From the NCBI RefSeq assembly GCF_019749295.1, contig NZ_JACWFG010000008.1, positions 284,460 through 348,459 of the forward strand: a stretch of DNA of 64,000 nt, given 5' to 3'. Of the stretch, positions 43,561-53,530 are shown one piece after another. This stretch comes from Neobacillus niacini. Lineage in GTDB: Bacteria > Bacillota > Bacilli > Bacillales > Cytobacillaceae. The notes under the pieces are model-generated. The model saw only the letters and a list, made by a program, of their open reading frames with translations. It was not told where the DNA came from and made no database searches. The position numbers were made by a program, and so were the translations under genes. How positions within the stretch are numbered: position 1 is the first letter of the stretch; each line of letters begins with the position of its first letter.

Positions 43561-44022
43561 GTGGAACGTATTTCATGGGATCAATATTTTATGGCCCAGA
43601 GTCATTTGCTGGCATTAAGAAGTACCTGCACTAGACTAACAGTGGGTGCAACAATCGTCAGAGATAAGAGAATCATTGCAGGCGGCTATAATGGTTCCAT
43701 AGCTGGCGGAGACCATTGTATTGATCAAGGCTGTTATGTTATTGATAATCATTGTGTCAGGACCATTCATGCTGAAATGAATGCCCTGCTGCAATGCGCC
43801 AAATTTGGTGTACCAACAGCGGATTCAGAAATTTATGTTACTCATTTTCCATGCTTGCAGTGCTGTAAAGCCATCATCCAAGCAGGAATTAAAACGGTTT
43901 ATTATGCAGAGGATTATAAAAATCATCCCCATGCTATTAAATTATTTCAGCAGGCTAATGTAAGAACTGAAAAAGTGGAACTTAAAGAATCAGTGATTGA
44001 TCTTCGGAAAATAAGTCAATAA
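43561..44022 (+). CDS. comEB: dCMP deaminase ComEB
   Basis: 153 residues. Zinc-dependent deaminase: the HAE motif in VRTIHAEMNALLQCAKFG and the PCxxC ligands in THFPCLQCCKAIIQAG. Converts dCMP to dUMP; its role in competence is dispensable in B. subtilis, but the gene stays between comEA and comEC. GTG 43561 is chosen after GGAGGAG, giving the conserved start MERISWDQYFMAQSHLLALR; the open frame upstream contains the ribosome site. Confidence 0.94.
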   Translation: MERISWDQYFMAQSHLLALRSTCTRLTVGATIVRDKRIIAGGYNGSIAGGDHCIDQGCYVIDNHCVRTIHAEMNALLQCAKFGVPTADSEIYVTHFPCLQCCKAIIQAGIKTVYYAEDYKNHPHAIKLFQQANVRTEKVELKESVIDLRKISQ

Positions 44023-44033
44023 CCCCTAAAAAA

Positions 44034-44055
44034 TAACGCCGGTCAGCCGGCGTTA
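44034..44055. other. Perfect hairpin between comEB and comEC
   Basis: TAACGCCGG pairs with CCGGCGTTA around TCAG. No T-tract follows (AATACC), so it is unlikely to be a full terminator; it may attenuate transcription or protect an mRNA end before comEC. Confidence 0.55.
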
Positions 44056-44084
44056 AATACCTCCCCAATTAATGGAGACTAATT

Positions 44085-46415
44085 ATGAATGGTAAATTTT
44101 TTTATCTAGCAATGGCTGCTGTTTTAGGTGTATTATCTGCACTTTTCTCTTTTCTGCCTTTCTTATTTGGTGCGATTGTTTATTTTTATCTCCTCTACAG
44201 GTATAAGCGGTATACCAAATTACAATTGTTTCTCCTCACTTGCCTATTTCTTACCTTTTTCCTCACTGGACACCATGCCGTCTTAAATAATAAAACTAGC
44301 CTGCAGGCTTCACTTACCACCTTTTATCTGCAATATACGGAAAATACAAAGGTGGACGGTGATTTGCTCCAGGTTAGAGCAATTGAACTTAAGAATAAAG
44401 AAAAACTGCTGATACGCTATAAAATTAAAACAGAGGCAGAGAAGGATACTCTAAAAGAGACTAACTTTTATGGCCGTATATGCCAGGTTACAGGAGTATT
44501 AACAGAAGCATCTATAGCAAAAAATCCTAATGCATTTAACTACCGTAACTATTTAGCAAGTAAAAAAGTTTATAAGGTACTTGAAATAGAAAATAATCCT
44601 TTAAATAAATGTGCTGAAGTAAAATCATCACCATTAATAATAATTAAAGAAGTGCGATTTAAGGGCATTCATTATTTGGAAAAACACTTTCCCCCAGAAA
44701 TAGCCTCACTGTCTGCTGCCTTAATATTTGGTGATAGAAGTATGTTTGACCCAGAAGTTCTAATGAATTATCAAAAAACCGGAATTGTGCACTTACTGGC
44801 AATTTCTGGCCTTCATGTTTCCTTATTAATTGGAATGGTTTTTTATTTAGGGATTAGAATCGGTGTAACTAGGCAATTCATGGTGAATTTTCTACTCATT
44901 ATTTTACCGATTTATGCCATTCTAACTGGCGCCTCTCCATCTGTAATTCGAGCGGTGTTAATGCTTTTCCTTATACTATTTATTGTAAAATGGAACAAAC
45001 AAATTAAACTGTCACCCATTGATGCCATCAGCCTTACATTCATGATTTATGTATTTTTTTCTCCTTTAATCATCTTAGATGCAGGTTTTCAGTTATCTTA
45101 TTCAGTCAGTTATGGCATTATTTTATCCCTAAGTATTTTACCTCGGTACCAACAAATGATCTCGGCTATGATAGTTACTTCCATTATCGCTCAACTCGCA
45201 GCATTGCCGATTTTACTGTATCACTTTTTTGAAATATCATTTATCAGCATTGCAGCCAATCTTCTTTATATCCCGCTCTTCTCGTTTGTATTTCTCCCGG
45301 GATTATATATCCTGTATATTATTCAAATTGTTTTCGGTGATACTCCATCCATTCTAATAACCCTATTTACGAAAATCATTACCTTAGCAAATGCAATGAT
45401 TGACTTTCTTGCAGGCCAATCATTCGCACAGCTTGTCACAGGAAGACCTAACCTGATAATCTTTGTTATTTATGTGGTAATCATCCTTGTCATCTTTCTA
45501 TTTTGGGAAGCGGGTATACAACAAAAGAGGAAACTAAAAGTTATTGTCTTAGCTATTATCCTGGTTTCTTTCCAGACTATATTAAATTGGGCAAATCCTT
45601 ATGGGGAAGTCACGATGATTGATGTTGGACAGGGAGACAGTATTTTGATTCATTATCCCTTTGGTAAAGGTACCTATTTAATTGACACAGGGGGAACCAT
45701 TCAATTTGAGGAGGAAGAGTGGAAAAAGGCAGCGAAACCATACGAAGTTGGAAGAGATGTGGTAGTCCCTTTTTTAAAAGGAAAGGGACTTACACAAATA
45801 GATAAACTTATTCTCACACATGGTGATAGTGATCATATTGGTGGAACACTGGCTGTTTTAAAAGATATAAATGTTAAGCAAATATTAATGCCCTCTGTCG
45901 CTGAGCCTTCAAAATCCGAAATAAATATTATTAAGGAGGCAAATAAAAGAGGAATTCAGGTTGTAACGGTGGCTGAAGGGAGCTCGTGGGAAATTGGTAA
46001 AAGTATATTCTACGTTCTAAGTCCTGAAAAAAATTATCAAGGTGAACGTAATAGTGGTTCAATTGCGATTATGGCAAATATTGGAGGGCTTAATTGGTTT
46101 TTTGGCGGTGATCTCGATCAAGCGGGAGAGGAAAGGATTATAAAGAAATATCCTAATTTACAAATAGATGTACTGAAGGCAGGACATCATGGCAGTAAAA
46201 CCTCAACGAGTGAGATATTCATAAATAAAATTAATCCTTCTATTGCTTTGATTTCAGTTGGTGAACGTAATCGTTATGGCCATCCTCATAACGAAGTGTT
46301 AGAGCAGCTCGCGAATACGACTGTCTACAGAACGGATTACCATGGCGCTGTCTCATATAGATTTAATCAGGAGAATGGAACCTTTTCTCCCTTTATACAT
46401 AATATAAAGCAATAG
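44085..46415 (+). CDS. comEC: Competence DNA channel protein ComEC
   Basis: 776 residues. An N-terminal membrane region with an OB-like extracellular domain (about residues 60-170), the Competence domain with many membrane segments (IVHLLAISGLHVSLLIGMVF near 230, FMIYVFFSPLIILDAGFQLS), and a C-terminal metallo-beta-lactamase-like domain (MIDVGQGDSILIHYPFGKG near 510; LILTHGDSDHIGG near 576). It forms the channel carrying single-stranded DNA inward; the beta-lactamase-like part may be the nuclease. No frameshift, so competence could be functional. Confidence 0.96.
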   Translation: MNGKFFYLAMAAVLGVLSALFSFLPFLFGAIVYFYLLYRYKRYTKLQLFLLTCLFLTFFLTGHHAVLNNKTSLQASLTTFYLQYTENTKVDGDLLQVRAIELKNKEKLLIRYKIKTEAEKDTLKETNFYGRICQVTGVLTEASIAKNPNAFNYRNYLASKKVYKVLEIENNPLNKCAEVKSSPLIIIKEVRFKGIHYLEKHFPPEIASLSAALIFGDRSMFDPEVLMNYQKTGIVHLLAISGLHVSLLIGMVFYLGIRIGVTRQFMVNFLLIILPIYAILTGASPSVIRAVLMLFLILFIVKWNKQIKLSPIDAISLTFMIYVFFSPLIILDAGFQLSYSVSYGIILSLSILPRYQQMISAMIVTSIIAQLAALPILLYHFFEISFISIAANLLYIPLFSFVFLPGLYILYIIQIVFGDTPSILITLFTKIITLANAMIDFLAGQSFAQLVTGRPNLIIFVIYVVIILVIFLFWEAGIQQKRKLKVIVLAIILVSFQTILNWANPYGEVTMIDVGQGDSILIHYPFGKGTYLIDTGGTIQFEEEEWKKAAKPYEVGRDVVVPFLKGKGLTQIDKLILTHGDSDHIGGTLAVLKDINVKQILMPSVAEPSKSEINIIKEANKRGIQVVTVAEGSSWEIGKSIFYVLSPEKNYQGERNSGSIAIMANIGGLNWFFGGDLDQAGEERIIKKYPNLQIDVLKAGHHGSKTSTSEIFINKINPSIALISVGERNRYGHPHNEVLEQLANTTVYRTDYHGAVSYRFNQENGTFSPFIHNIKQ

Positions 46416-46423
46416 CTCATTTA

Positions 46424-46455
46424 AACAGAAAAGAGACTGCTTGATTTGCAGCCTC
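46424..46455 (-). terminator. Terminator of yqzM
   Basis: On the minus strand GAGGCTGC and GCAGTCTC pair around AAATCAA (one mismatch), then TTTTCT. It also lies just after the comEC stop. Confidence 0.7.
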
Positions 46456-46480
46456 CATCATCTCATTATGTAGCAATGCA

Positions 46481-46612
46481 TTAGGATCCGATAACTTTAA
46501 TAACTGTTGCAATAATAAACATTGTAGCAAAAAAACCAAATGAAACGATAAAGCCTACACCAGAATCAATTGCGTCGTTGCGTTTATCTACATTTTGTTC
46601 AAATTCATTCAC
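46481..46612 (-). CDS. yqzM: YqzM family small membrane protein
   Basis: 43 residues beginning MNEFEQNVDKRNDAIDSGVG, followed by a membrane segment FIVSFGFFATMFIIATVIKV and ending IGS. The sequence and place between comEC and holA match YqzM of B. subtilis. Start GTG 46612 on the minus strand follows AGGAGGGG at 8 bases. Function unknown. Confidence 0.85.
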   Translation of the reverse strand: MNEFEQNVDKRNDAIDSGVGFIVSFGFFATMFIIATVIKVIGS

Positions 46613-46811
46613 AATATACCCCTCCTATTTCACATAATATTATAAGCTTTTTCACTTGAAAAATCCAGTATGCTTTGAATATCTACTTCCTATATTGACA
46701 AGAGTTGACACAAATACTTTATCGTAAAAAGGTGACACTAAATTACACAAGGAACCCCGCCAAGCAATTAAAAATTCCTAGGGCTTTAATTGCAGGCGTT
46801 CATTATAGATC

Positions 46812-46847
46812 GGGAATTGGCACTTCTAGTGAAAGCTGCCAATTCCC
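46812..46847 (+). other. Perfect 11-bp hairpin in the yqzM-holA gap
   Basis: GGGAATTGGCA (46812-46822) pairs with TGCCAATTCCC (46837-46847), followed by TTTAAAC. The gap from 46613 to 46921 otherwise shows two TTGACA boxes (46695-46700 and 46705-46710) without a good -10, and no gene that can be supported. The hairpin could end a short RNA or act as a weak terminator upstream of holA. Confidence 0.6.
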
Positions 46848-46921
46848 TTTAAACACTTGTCAAATTGTCCAAGCTTCTTTACGATATATATTGGAATGTA
46901 AATTGAAGGGGAGCTTGGATA

Positions 46922-47938
46922 ATGGTATTAGATATATGGAAACAAATTAAAAAACGGGAAATTGCTCCCATTTATTTATTATATGGTACAGAGGCCTTTT
47001 TAATCAATGAAACGAAACAATTATTGCTTAATCAAGTTTTAGATGAAGAGGATAAGGATTTTAACTTTACTGCTTATGATTTAGATGAAACACCTATTGA
47101 AACAGCTTTAGAGGATGCAGAAACCTTTCCTTTTTTAGGGGAGAAAAAAGTAATATTTTTACATAATCCTAAGTTTTTAACAGCTGAAAAAACAAAAGAA
47201 AAAATCGACCATAATATCTCACGATTAGAATCGTATATAAAAGAACCTGCACCTTATACTGTCTTAGTTATATCTGCTCCGTATGAAAAACTCGATGAAC
47301 GAAAAAAAATTACGAAAGAGTTAAAAAGAAGTGCGGTTACGGTTGAAGCAAAGAAGTTAAATGAATATGAATTGAAAAATTGGGTGAAAGAGAGAGCTAA
47401 AGTAAATGGGATTGTTTTTGATCCTGAAGCGCTCGAACTTTTGATTACACTTGTGGGAACAAATATGTTCATGATTACAAGTGAAGTTGATAAATTAGCA
47501 TTGTTTGCCGCTGATGAAAAACAAATTAGCGCCGCGATGGTAGAAAGATTAGTATCGAGGTCATTAGAGCAAAATATTTTTACATTAATTGAAAAGGTTG
47601 TACAACGAAAGCCAGAAGACGCATTAAGAATTTATTACGATTTATTAAAGCAAAATGAGGAACCGATAAAAATATTAGCCTTACTTTCTGGCCAATTCCG
47701 GTTGATTTATCAGGTTAAAGAGCTTTCGAGAAGAGGATATGGACAGCAGCAAATGGCTGGATTTTTGAAGACTCATCCTTTTAGAGTTAAGCTTGCTGCC
47801 GGACAAGCCAATCAATTTACGGATGAAGAATTGACAAACCTAATGGGGATGCTTGCCAACGCTGATTACCAGATGAAAACGGGCGGCATGAATAAATCAT
47901 TACTAATTGAAATGTTATTGTTTAAAATAAAGCGTTAA
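46922..47938 (+). CDS. holA: DNA polymerase III, delta subunit
   Basis: 338 residues. The clamp-loader subunit that opens the sliding clamp. An AAA+-like fold without Walker A: IAPIYLLYGTEAFLINETKQ at the start, FPFLGEKKVIFLHN, then LITLVGTNMFMITSEVDKLA and the collar domain with ILALLSGQFRLIYQVKEL. GGGGAGC precedes the ATG. Located between yqzM and rpsT as in B. subtilis. Confidence 0.94.
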   Translation: MVLDIWKQIKKREIAPIYLLYGTEAFLINETKQLLLNQVLDEEDKDFNFTAYDLDETPIETALEDAETFPFLGEKKVIFLHNPKFLTAEKTKEKIDHNISRLESYIKEPAPYTVLVISAPYEKLDERKKITKELKRSAVTVEAKKLNEYELKNWVKERAKVNGIVFDPEALELLITLVGTNMFMITSEVDKLALFAADEKQISAAMVERLVSRSLEQNIFTLIEKVVQRKPEDALRIYYDLLKQNEEPIKILALLSGQFRLIYQVKELSRRGYGQQQMAGFLKTHPFRVKLAAGQANQFTDEELTNLMGMLANADYQMKTGGMNKSLLIEMLLFKIKR

Positions 47939-47943
47939 TACAA

Positions 47944-47974
47944 AAAAACGATTCCCAAAAGGAATCGTTTTTTT
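47944..47974. terminator. Terminator of holA, probably bidirectional with rpsT
   Basis: AAAACGATTCC pairs with GGAATCGTTTT, with A7 on the left and T7 on the right. Confidence 0.92.
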
Positions 47975-47989
47975 GTGCACTCAAATTAT

Positions 47990-48110
47990 TGTCCAGCTCC
48001 AGGCGCCATCGGCTCGAGGTCAGAAGCCAATCCGTCCGAAAGGTAAAGAACAACCTTCCAGCCGGCTCGTCTTCTGCTTGTCGCCGATAAGCAGGCGCCC
48101 TCCGCTTTTC
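47990..48110 (+). repeat. Cruciform intergenic repeat, copy A
   Basis: A roughly 120-bp element folding into one long nested hairpin: GGCGCC with GGCGCC, ATCGGC (48008-48013) with GCCGAT (48083-48088), CAGAAG (48021-48026) with CTTCTG (48071-48076), and AAGGT with ACCTT at the tip. It starts TGTCCAGCTCCAG and ends CCGCTTTTC. It lies between the holA terminator and the rpsT stop. Copy B is at 53394 and a deleted copy C at 18481. Similar repeats are common in Bacillus genomes, but I know of no function. Confidence 0.92.
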
Positions 48111-48371
48111 TTATAGTGAGTTAGCTTTTTTAGCAAGACGTGATTTTTTACGAGCAGCAGCATTTTTATGGATAAGTCCTTTAGCAGCAGCCTTGTCTAG
48201 TTTGCTGGCAGCAGTTGAGAATGCTTCTTTAGCTGCAGGAGCATCGTTAAGAGTAACAGCAGCTTCTACTTTCTTAACAGCAGTACGCATTGCAGATTTA
48301 GCAGTTGTATTTTGAGCATTACGAGCTTCGCTTGTTTTTACACGCTTAATAGCAGATTTAATGTTAGGCAT
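48111..48371 (-). CDS. rpsT: 30S ribosomal protein S20
   Basis: 86 residues, mostly basic helix: [20 protein letters not shown] at the start and [20 protein letters not shown] near the end. Binds 16S rRNA early in 30S assembly. On this strand GGAGGTG lies 6-7 bases before ATG 48371; an ATG three codons earlier overlaps that site. The cruciform repeat abuts its stop codon. Confidence 0.97.
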   Translation of the reverse strand: MPNIKSAIKRVKTSEARNAQNTTAKSAMRTAVKKVEAAVTLNDAPAAKEAFSTAASKLDKAAAKGLIHKNAAARKKSRLAKKANSL

Positions 48372-48585
48372 TACTTTCACCTCCTACAAAGGATCGAGAC
48401 TATATGAACTCGACTTTACCTTCATTCACAATTAATCAGAACAAGAGATATTTTATCAAACCCAACCCTAGATTGCAATACTAGATTATTTACATATAAG
48501 AATAAACTTGAATGTTTTAGCGGAAAAGGGGCAAAAATAAGGAAATAGTTTCTAGTTTAGTACCTAAGGATAGGAGCGAGACATA

Positions 48586-49722
48586 ATGCAGGAGAATAAT
48601 AACACCAATATTGACTTAAGTCAGTACTCAATTCGAACGGATTTAGCGATTGAAGCAAGAGAAATGGTTATAGCTGATAGGGAAGGCTCAGTACATCAGG
48701 GAGAAAACATCTCCCAAATCGAAGGAGTCATTATTAAAGAAAAAGATATAGATGATATAAAAATATCATTAGTTGAGATCACAGGTGAAGGAGCACAACA
48801 GCTTGGTAAAAAAGAAGGACGCTATTTAACAGTAGAGGTTCAGGGCATTAGACAGCAGGACACCCCTTTGCAGCAAAAAGTGGAAGAAATTTTTGCAAAA
48901 GAATTTGCACACTTCTTAGAAGGAACAGGTATCAAAAAGGATGCGTCATGCCTTGTGGTGGGGCTGGGAAATTGGAATGTTACTCCTGACGCACTTGGTC
49001 CGATGGTGTGTGAGAACCTCTTAATCACCAGGCATTTGTTCCAATTACAGCCAGAGAGTGTTGAGGAAGGATATCGTCCAGTTAGTTCTTTAGTTCCTGG
49101 AGTTATGGGATTAACGGGAATTGAAACGAGCGATATTATCTTTGGTGTAGTCGAGAAAACCAAGCCTGATTTTGTCATAGCCATCGATGCTTTAGCGGCA
49201 AGGTCGATTGAAAGAGTTAATTCTACCATCCAAGTCTCTGATACAGGTATTCATCCTGGGTCAGGAGTAGGAAACAAAAGAAAAGAACTAAGCAAAGAAA
49301 CATTAGGAGTTCCTGTCATAGCTATTGGGGTTCCGACCGTTGTTGATGCAGTTTCGATTACGAGTGACACGATTGATTATATCCTGAAGCATTTTGGCAA
49401 GGAGCTCAAGGAAGGAAATCGTCCTTCGAGAGCCCTCGCACCAGCGGGTATGACTTTCGGGAAGAGAAAAAAACTTACCGAAGATGATCTTCCGGAAGAA
49501 AAACACCGCCAGACCTTTCTAGGGATGATTGGTACTTTAGAAGAGGAAGAAAAACGAAAATTAATCTATGAGGTTTTATCGCCTTTGGGACATAATTTAA
49601 TGGTTACCCCAAAGGAAGTGGATGTATTTATTGAAGATATGGCAAATCTAATAGCAAGTGGATTGAATGCTTCTCTCCACAGTAATGTCGATCAAGATAA
49701 TGCAGGTTACTATACGAGATAA
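48586..49722 (+). CDS. gpr: Spore germination protease GPR
   Basis: 378 residues. The A25-family protease that degrades small acid-soluble spore proteins in germination. It is made as a zymogen: the N-terminal segment before [10 protein letters not shown] resembles the SASP cleavage sequence and is the likely self-processing site. Core motifs [20 protein letters not shown] and [20 protein letters not shown] are present, with [25 protein letters not shown] precedes the ATG. It is followed by spoIIP, as in B. subtilis. Confidence 0.96.
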   Translation: MQENNNTNIDLSQYSIRTDLAIEAREMVIADREGSVHQGENISQIEGVIIKEKDIDDIKISLVEITGEGAQQLGKKEGRYLTVEVQGIRQQDTPLQQKVEEIFAKEFAHFLEGTGIKKDASCLVVGLGNWNVTPDALGPMVCENLLITRHLFQLQPESVEEGYRPVSSLVPGVMGLTGIETSDIIFGVVEKTKPDFVIAIDALAARSIERVNSTIQVSDTGIHPGSGVGNKRKELSKETLGVPVIAIGVPTVVDAVSITSDTIDYILKHFGKELKEGNRPSRALAPAGMTFGKRKKLTEDDLPEEKHRQTFLGMIGTLEEEEKRKLIYEVLSPLGHNLMVTPKEVDVFIEDMANLIASGLNASLHSNVDQDNAGYYTR

Positions 49723-49815
49723 GATTCTTTCACCGCCTCTTAATTGCGAATTATGGTTCTAGCAATTCTAGTAATGTCATAAGTATTTACTAGAATCAAA
49801 TTGAGAGGTGGAACC

Positions 49816-51006
49816 ATGAAATCTACTAGGAATTCCGGATTGTTTTTGACGGTGCAAGGGACGAATCTAATAAAAGTAACCTCTTTTATCTTATTGTTCA
49901 TGTTATTGGTGTTTTCAATCAGCGGGCTATTAACATCATTAAAGCCCCAATTTAGACCTATGTCTAATTCTGTTAATACTGCCGCAAATGAAGTAAATGG
50001 AAAAATGCTCTATCAACTAATGGCTTGGGAGAATCATCATTTTTTATCCATTGAAGATGATTTAACTGCGAGCCCAAAGTTAACCAACTTAATTTTTAAG
50101 CTATCGAGCAATATTAATTTAGATGATCCAAGAAGTCTCTTAGGCAGGGAACTGCCAGGATTTGAACAGTTTGATGGAAAAATACTTGTAGCTGGGCAAG
50201 GTTCAAATTATACGAACATGCCATTTGAAAGCTCACCCCCATTAGAAATAATGAAAGCTGAACGAGAGGCATCACTGCAAAATATTGAAGGTATAGACAA
50301 AGGAACACAGGAAGAGATTCCTTCAAATCCCTCACTTACGACAGGTGATAAAAAGGTGGTTCATCTATACTTTACTCATAATCGTGAGTCATATCTTCCT
50401 TATTTACAAGGAGTGACTGACCCGAATCTAGCTTATCACTCACAATTAAATGTCACCAAGATTGGCGATCAGTTGAAAGCAAGCTTAGAGGCTAGGGGTA
50501 TTGGAACCTCAATTGATAAGTCTGATATTATGGGGTCTGTTAAAATGGCTGGTACTTACCAAAAATCTGGTGAATTAGTCCAGTCTGCAATGGCCACAAA
50601 CCGTGAATTGGATTATTTTATTGATATCCATAGAGATGCACGCCGTAAAGATAAAACGACAGTTATGATAAATGGCAAGGCATATGCACAATTGGCTTTT
50701 GTTATTGGCGGTAAAAATCCAAATCATGAAAAAAATGAAAAATTAGCAAGTGATCTCCATAATCTCCTAGAAAAGAAATATAAGGGATTGAGCTGGGGAA
50801 TTCACATGAACCAGGGTGCCGGGCAAAACGGTGTCTATAATCAAAACTTATCTGAGAATGTAATATTAGTGGAATTTGGCGGTGTTGATAATACCTTTGA
50901 AGAGTTAAACCGTTCTGCCGAAGCACTTGCAGATGTTTTTAGTGAATATTACTGGCAAGCAGAAAAAGTTAACGCAGAGACAGAACAAAACACAGATAAA
51001 CAATAG
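49816..51006 (+). CDS. spoIIP: Stage II sporulation protein P
   Basis: 396 residues. A cell-wall amidase/endopeptidase of the DMP engulfment complex with SpoIID and SpoIIM. An N-terminal membrane anchor (about residues 15-38), a linker, and the catalytic domain from about 175 with VVHLYFTHNRESYLPYLQ, DYFIDIHRDARRK and NVILVEFGGVDNT providing zinc-binding histidines and a glutamate. ATG 49816 follows GAGAGGTGG. Confidence 0.95.
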   Translation: MKSTRNSGLFLTVQGTNLIKVTSFILLFMLLVFSISGLLTSLKPQFRPMSNSVNTAANEVNGKMLYQLMAWENHHFLSIEDDLTASPKLTNLIFKLSSNINLDDPRSLLGRELPGFEQFDGKILVAGQGSNYTNMPFESSPPLEIMKAEREASLQNIEGIDKGTQEEIPSNPSLTTGDKKVVHLYFTHNRESYLPYLQGVTDPNLAYHSQLNVTKIGDQLKASLEARGIGTSIDKSDIMGSVKMAGTYQKSGELVQSAMATNRELDYFIDIHRDARRKDKTTVMINGKAYAQLAFVIGGKNPNHEKNEKLASDLHNLLEKKYKGLSWGIHMNQGAGQNGVYNQNLSENVILVEFGGVDNTFEELNRSAEALADVFSEYYWQAEKVNAETEQNTDKQ

Positions 51007-51025
51007 AGGTAAAGGAGCATGTCCT

Positions 51026-51352
51026 ATGAAAATGTTCATGCTGAAATTTTTTTGTATCATGGCTCTTATGTTTATTTCGGTGTTAGCCGGAATGCAATTA
51101 GCGAATGATGGCATTCATAAAATGAAGGGCTATGATGATCCGAATTTTCAAAATGCTGTGGCAATAAACGATAATGGCGAGCAAGTAAAAGCTACTTTTT
51201 TAGGAAATGAGATATCGAGTCATGATATTGATGAAAAGAAAAAGAAGCTAGAGGAAATAAGTGCCTTTAATTTATTTTCCTCAATGGGAAAGAAGATTTC
51301 CCAAGGTATTTCAAATGCTTCTGAGAAATTAATTAATCTTATTACTCAATAA
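51026..51352 (+). CDS. yqxA: YqxA family protein (DUF3679)
   Basis: 108 residues with an N-terminal membrane segment (MLKFFCIMALMFISVLAGMQ), then a hydrophilic part with HKMKGYDDPNFQNAV and a final amphipathic helix. It follows spoIIP by 19 bases, the same order as in B. subtilis. AAAGGAGC precedes the ATG. Unknown function; the location suggests a link with sporulation. Confidence 0.85.
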   Translation: MKMFMLKFFCIMALMFISVLAGMQLANDGIHKMKGYDDPNFQNAVAINDNGEQVKATFLGNEISSHDIDEKKKKLEEISAFNLFSSMGKKISQGISNASEKLINLITQ

Positions 51353-51357
51353 TATTT

Positions 51358-51392
51358 TAGCGGTTCCTTTTCGGGATACCGCTATTTTTAAT
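51358..51392 (+). terminator. Terminator after yqxA
   Basis: TAGCGGTTCC pairs with GGGATACCGCTA (with one bulge), then T5. Confidence 0.87.
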
Positions 51393-51491
51393 TGTAAGAA
51401 CCCACCACCTTAGTTTTAATTGAATCTTATTTCCCGTACTGATATAATCAAAAATAGTGTAATTGTGCGAGTTATAGTAGGAGTGAAACAC

Positions 51492-53327
51492 ATGAATAGA
51501 GAAGAAAAATTAAAAAGACAATCAAAGATTAGAAATTTCTCGATTATTGCCCATATTGACCATGGGAAGTCAACACTAGCTGACCGTATATTAGAAAAAA
51601 CTAATGCATTAACTTCCCGTGAAATGAAGGCGCAGCTTCTGGATTCGATGGATTTAGAAAGAGAACGCGGAATCACAATTAAGTTAAATGCTGTGCAATT
51701 AAAATACAAAGCAAGAGATGGAGAAGAGTATACTTTCCATCTAATTGATACCCCTGGACACGTCGATTTTACGTATGAGGTTTCTCGAAGCCTTGCTGCT
51801 TGTGAAGGTGCGGTTTTAGTTGTTGACGCTGCCCAAGGGATTGAGGCGCAAACCTTGGCGAACGTTTATCTTGCATTAGATAATAACCTTGAAATACTAC
51901 CTGTTATTAACAAAATTGATTTACCAAGTGCTGAGCCAGAAAGAGTTCGTAATGAGATTGAAGAAGTAATTGGACTTGACGCCTCTGAAGCAGTACTAGC
52001 ATCTGCTAAAGCTGGTATTGGAATTGAAGATATTCTTGAACAGGTTGTAAAAAGTGTCCCTGCTCCAACAGGTGACCCTGATGCCCCATTAAAAGCATTG
52101 ATTTTTGACTCCCTTTACGATGCCTATCGTGGCGTTGTAGCTTACATTCGAGTGGTTGAGGGCAGTGTAAAAGTAGGGGACAAAATTAAAATGATGGCGA
52201 CAGGTGCTGAATTTGAAGTAAATGAAGTAGGGGTATTTACTCCTAAATCTACGCTTCTAAACGAGTTAACTGTTGGTGATGTTGGTTTCCTTTCAGCATC
52301 TATTAAAAATGTCGGAGATACTCGTGTCGGTGATACGATTACGAATGCTAAAAACGGTGCATCCGAACCGCTGCCAGGTTACCGTAAATTAAACCCAATG
52401 GTGTATTGTGGCTTGTACCCAATCGATACAGCAAAATTTAATGATTTACGTGAAGCGCTGGAGAAACTGCAGTTAAATGATTCTGCGCTTCAATTTGAGC
52501 CTGAAACATCTCAAGCCTTAGGCTTTGGGTTCCGCTGTGGTTTCTTAGGTCTTCTTCATATGGAGATTATTCAAGAGCGTATTGAGCGTGAATTTAAGAT
52601 TGATTTGATTACGACTGCTCCGAGTGTTATTTATGATGTACACATGACAAATGGCACTCAAATAAAAGTGGATAACCCTTCAAATCTTCCGGATCCACAG
52701 AAAATTGACCATGTTGAAGAGCCTTACGTAAAAGCAACGATGATGGCTCCAAATGAATATGTCGGTGCAATTATGGAGCTGTGTCAGCAAAAGCGTGGTA
52801 TGTTTATTAATATGGAATACCAAGGTGAAAATCGTGTAAGCATTATCTATGAAATTCCGTTAGCAGAAATTGTTTATGATTTCTTTGATCAACTTAAATC
52901 CAGCACCCGAGGCTATGCATCATTTGATTATGAGTTAATTGGCTACAAACCTTCCAGCTTGGTTAAGATGGATATATTGTTAAACGCTGAAAAGGTAGAT
53001 GCCTTAAGCTTTATCGTCCATAAAGATTTTGCCTATGAACGCGGCAAAGTCATTGTTGAGAAGCTAAAGGAATTAATTCCAAGGCAGCAATTCGAAGTTC
53101 CTGTCCAAGCCGCTATTGGTCAAAAAATTGTTGCTCGTTCAACCATTAAATCTATGGGTAAAAACGTATTGGCTAAATGTTATGGGGGAGATATCTCCCG
53201 TAAACGAAAGCTGCTCGAGAAACAAAAAGAAGGTAAAAAGCGGATGAAACAGGTTGGTTCTGTCGAGGTCCCACAAGAAGCCTTCATGGCTGTTCTCAAA
53301 ATGGATGATAACAATACAAAAAAATAA
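51492..53327 (+). CDS. lepA: Elongation factor 4 (LepA)
   Basis: 611 residues. A translational GTPase: G1 [18 protein letters not shown] (near residue 17), G2 RERGITIK, G3 DTPGHVDF, G4 NKIDLP, then domain 2, EF-G-like domains 3 and 5, and the LepA-specific C-terminal domain ([20 protein letters not shown]). It acts on stalled or slow ribosomes and in 30S assembly. ATG 51492 follows TAGGAG. Confidence 0.97.
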   Translation: MNREEKLKRQSKIRNFSIIAHIDHGKSTLADRILEKTNALTSREMKAQLLDSMDLERERGITIKLNAVQLKYKARDGEEYTFHLIDTPGHVDFTYEVSRSLAACEGAVLVVDAAQGIEAQTLANVYLALDNNLEILPVINKIDLPSAEPERVRNEIEEVIGLDASEAVLASAKAGIGIEDILEQVVKSVPAPTGDPDAPLKALIFDSLYDAYRGVVAYIRVVEGSVKVGDKIKMMATGAEFEVNEVGVFTPKSTLLNELTVGDVGFLSASIKNVGDTRVGDTITNAKNGASEPLPGYRKLNPMVYCGLYPIDTAKFNDLREALEKLQLNDSALQFEPETSQALGFGFRCGFLGLLHMEIIQERIEREFKIDLITTAPSVIYDVHMTNGTQIKVDNPSNLPDPQKIDHVEEPYVKATMMAPNEYVGAIMELCQQKRGMFINMEYQGENRVSIIYEIPLAEIVYDFFDQLKSSTRGYASFDYELIGYKPSSLVKMDILLNAEKVDALSFIVHKDFAYERGKVIVEKLKELIPRQQFEVPVQAAIGQKIVARSTIKSMGKNVLAKCYGGDISRKRKLLEKQKEGKKRMKQVGSVEVPQEAFMAVLKMDDNNTKK

Positions 53328-53338
53328 AAATGAAACGG

Positions 53339-53381
53339 GAGGTTGGGATGTCTATTTATAGGCGAAATCCAGCCTCTTTTT
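53339..53381 (+). terminator. Terminator of lepA
   Basis: GAGGTTGGGAT pairs (with one G-T pair and a bulge) with ATCCAGCCTC, then T5. Confidence 0.75.
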
Positions 53382-53393
53382 ACTAGAAAAAAA

Positions 53394-53515
53394 TGTCTAG
53401 CTGCAGCGCCTAGGGGCTCGGGGTCATAAGTCAATCCGTCAGAAAGGTTAAAGAACAACCTTCCCGCCGGCTCGTCTTATGCCTGTCGCCCCTGAGCAAG
53501 GCGCTTCCGCTTTTC
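53394..53515 (+). repeat. Cruciform intergenic repeat, copy B
   Basis: Same orientation and layout as copy A: AGCGCC with GGCGCT, AGGGGC with GCCCCT, CATAAG (53425-53430) with CTTATG (53476-53481), AAGGTT with AACCTT at the tip. The stems differ in sequence from copy A but stay paired (compensating changes). It ends 3 bases before the hemW ribosome site. Confidence 0.92.
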
Positions 53516-53530
53516 CAGGAAGGTGAAAAT

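Noticed and set aside
46705..46950. 81-codon plus-strand frame upstream of holA
   Set aside because: It crosses the hairpin at 46812-46847, overlaps the holA start, has no ribosome site and no recognisable motif.
47990..48110. Cruciform repeat as an insertion sequence or tRNA-like gene
   Set aside because: It has no coding capacity, no flanking target duplication that I can see, and no cloverleaf features; it is a simple long hairpin repeat.
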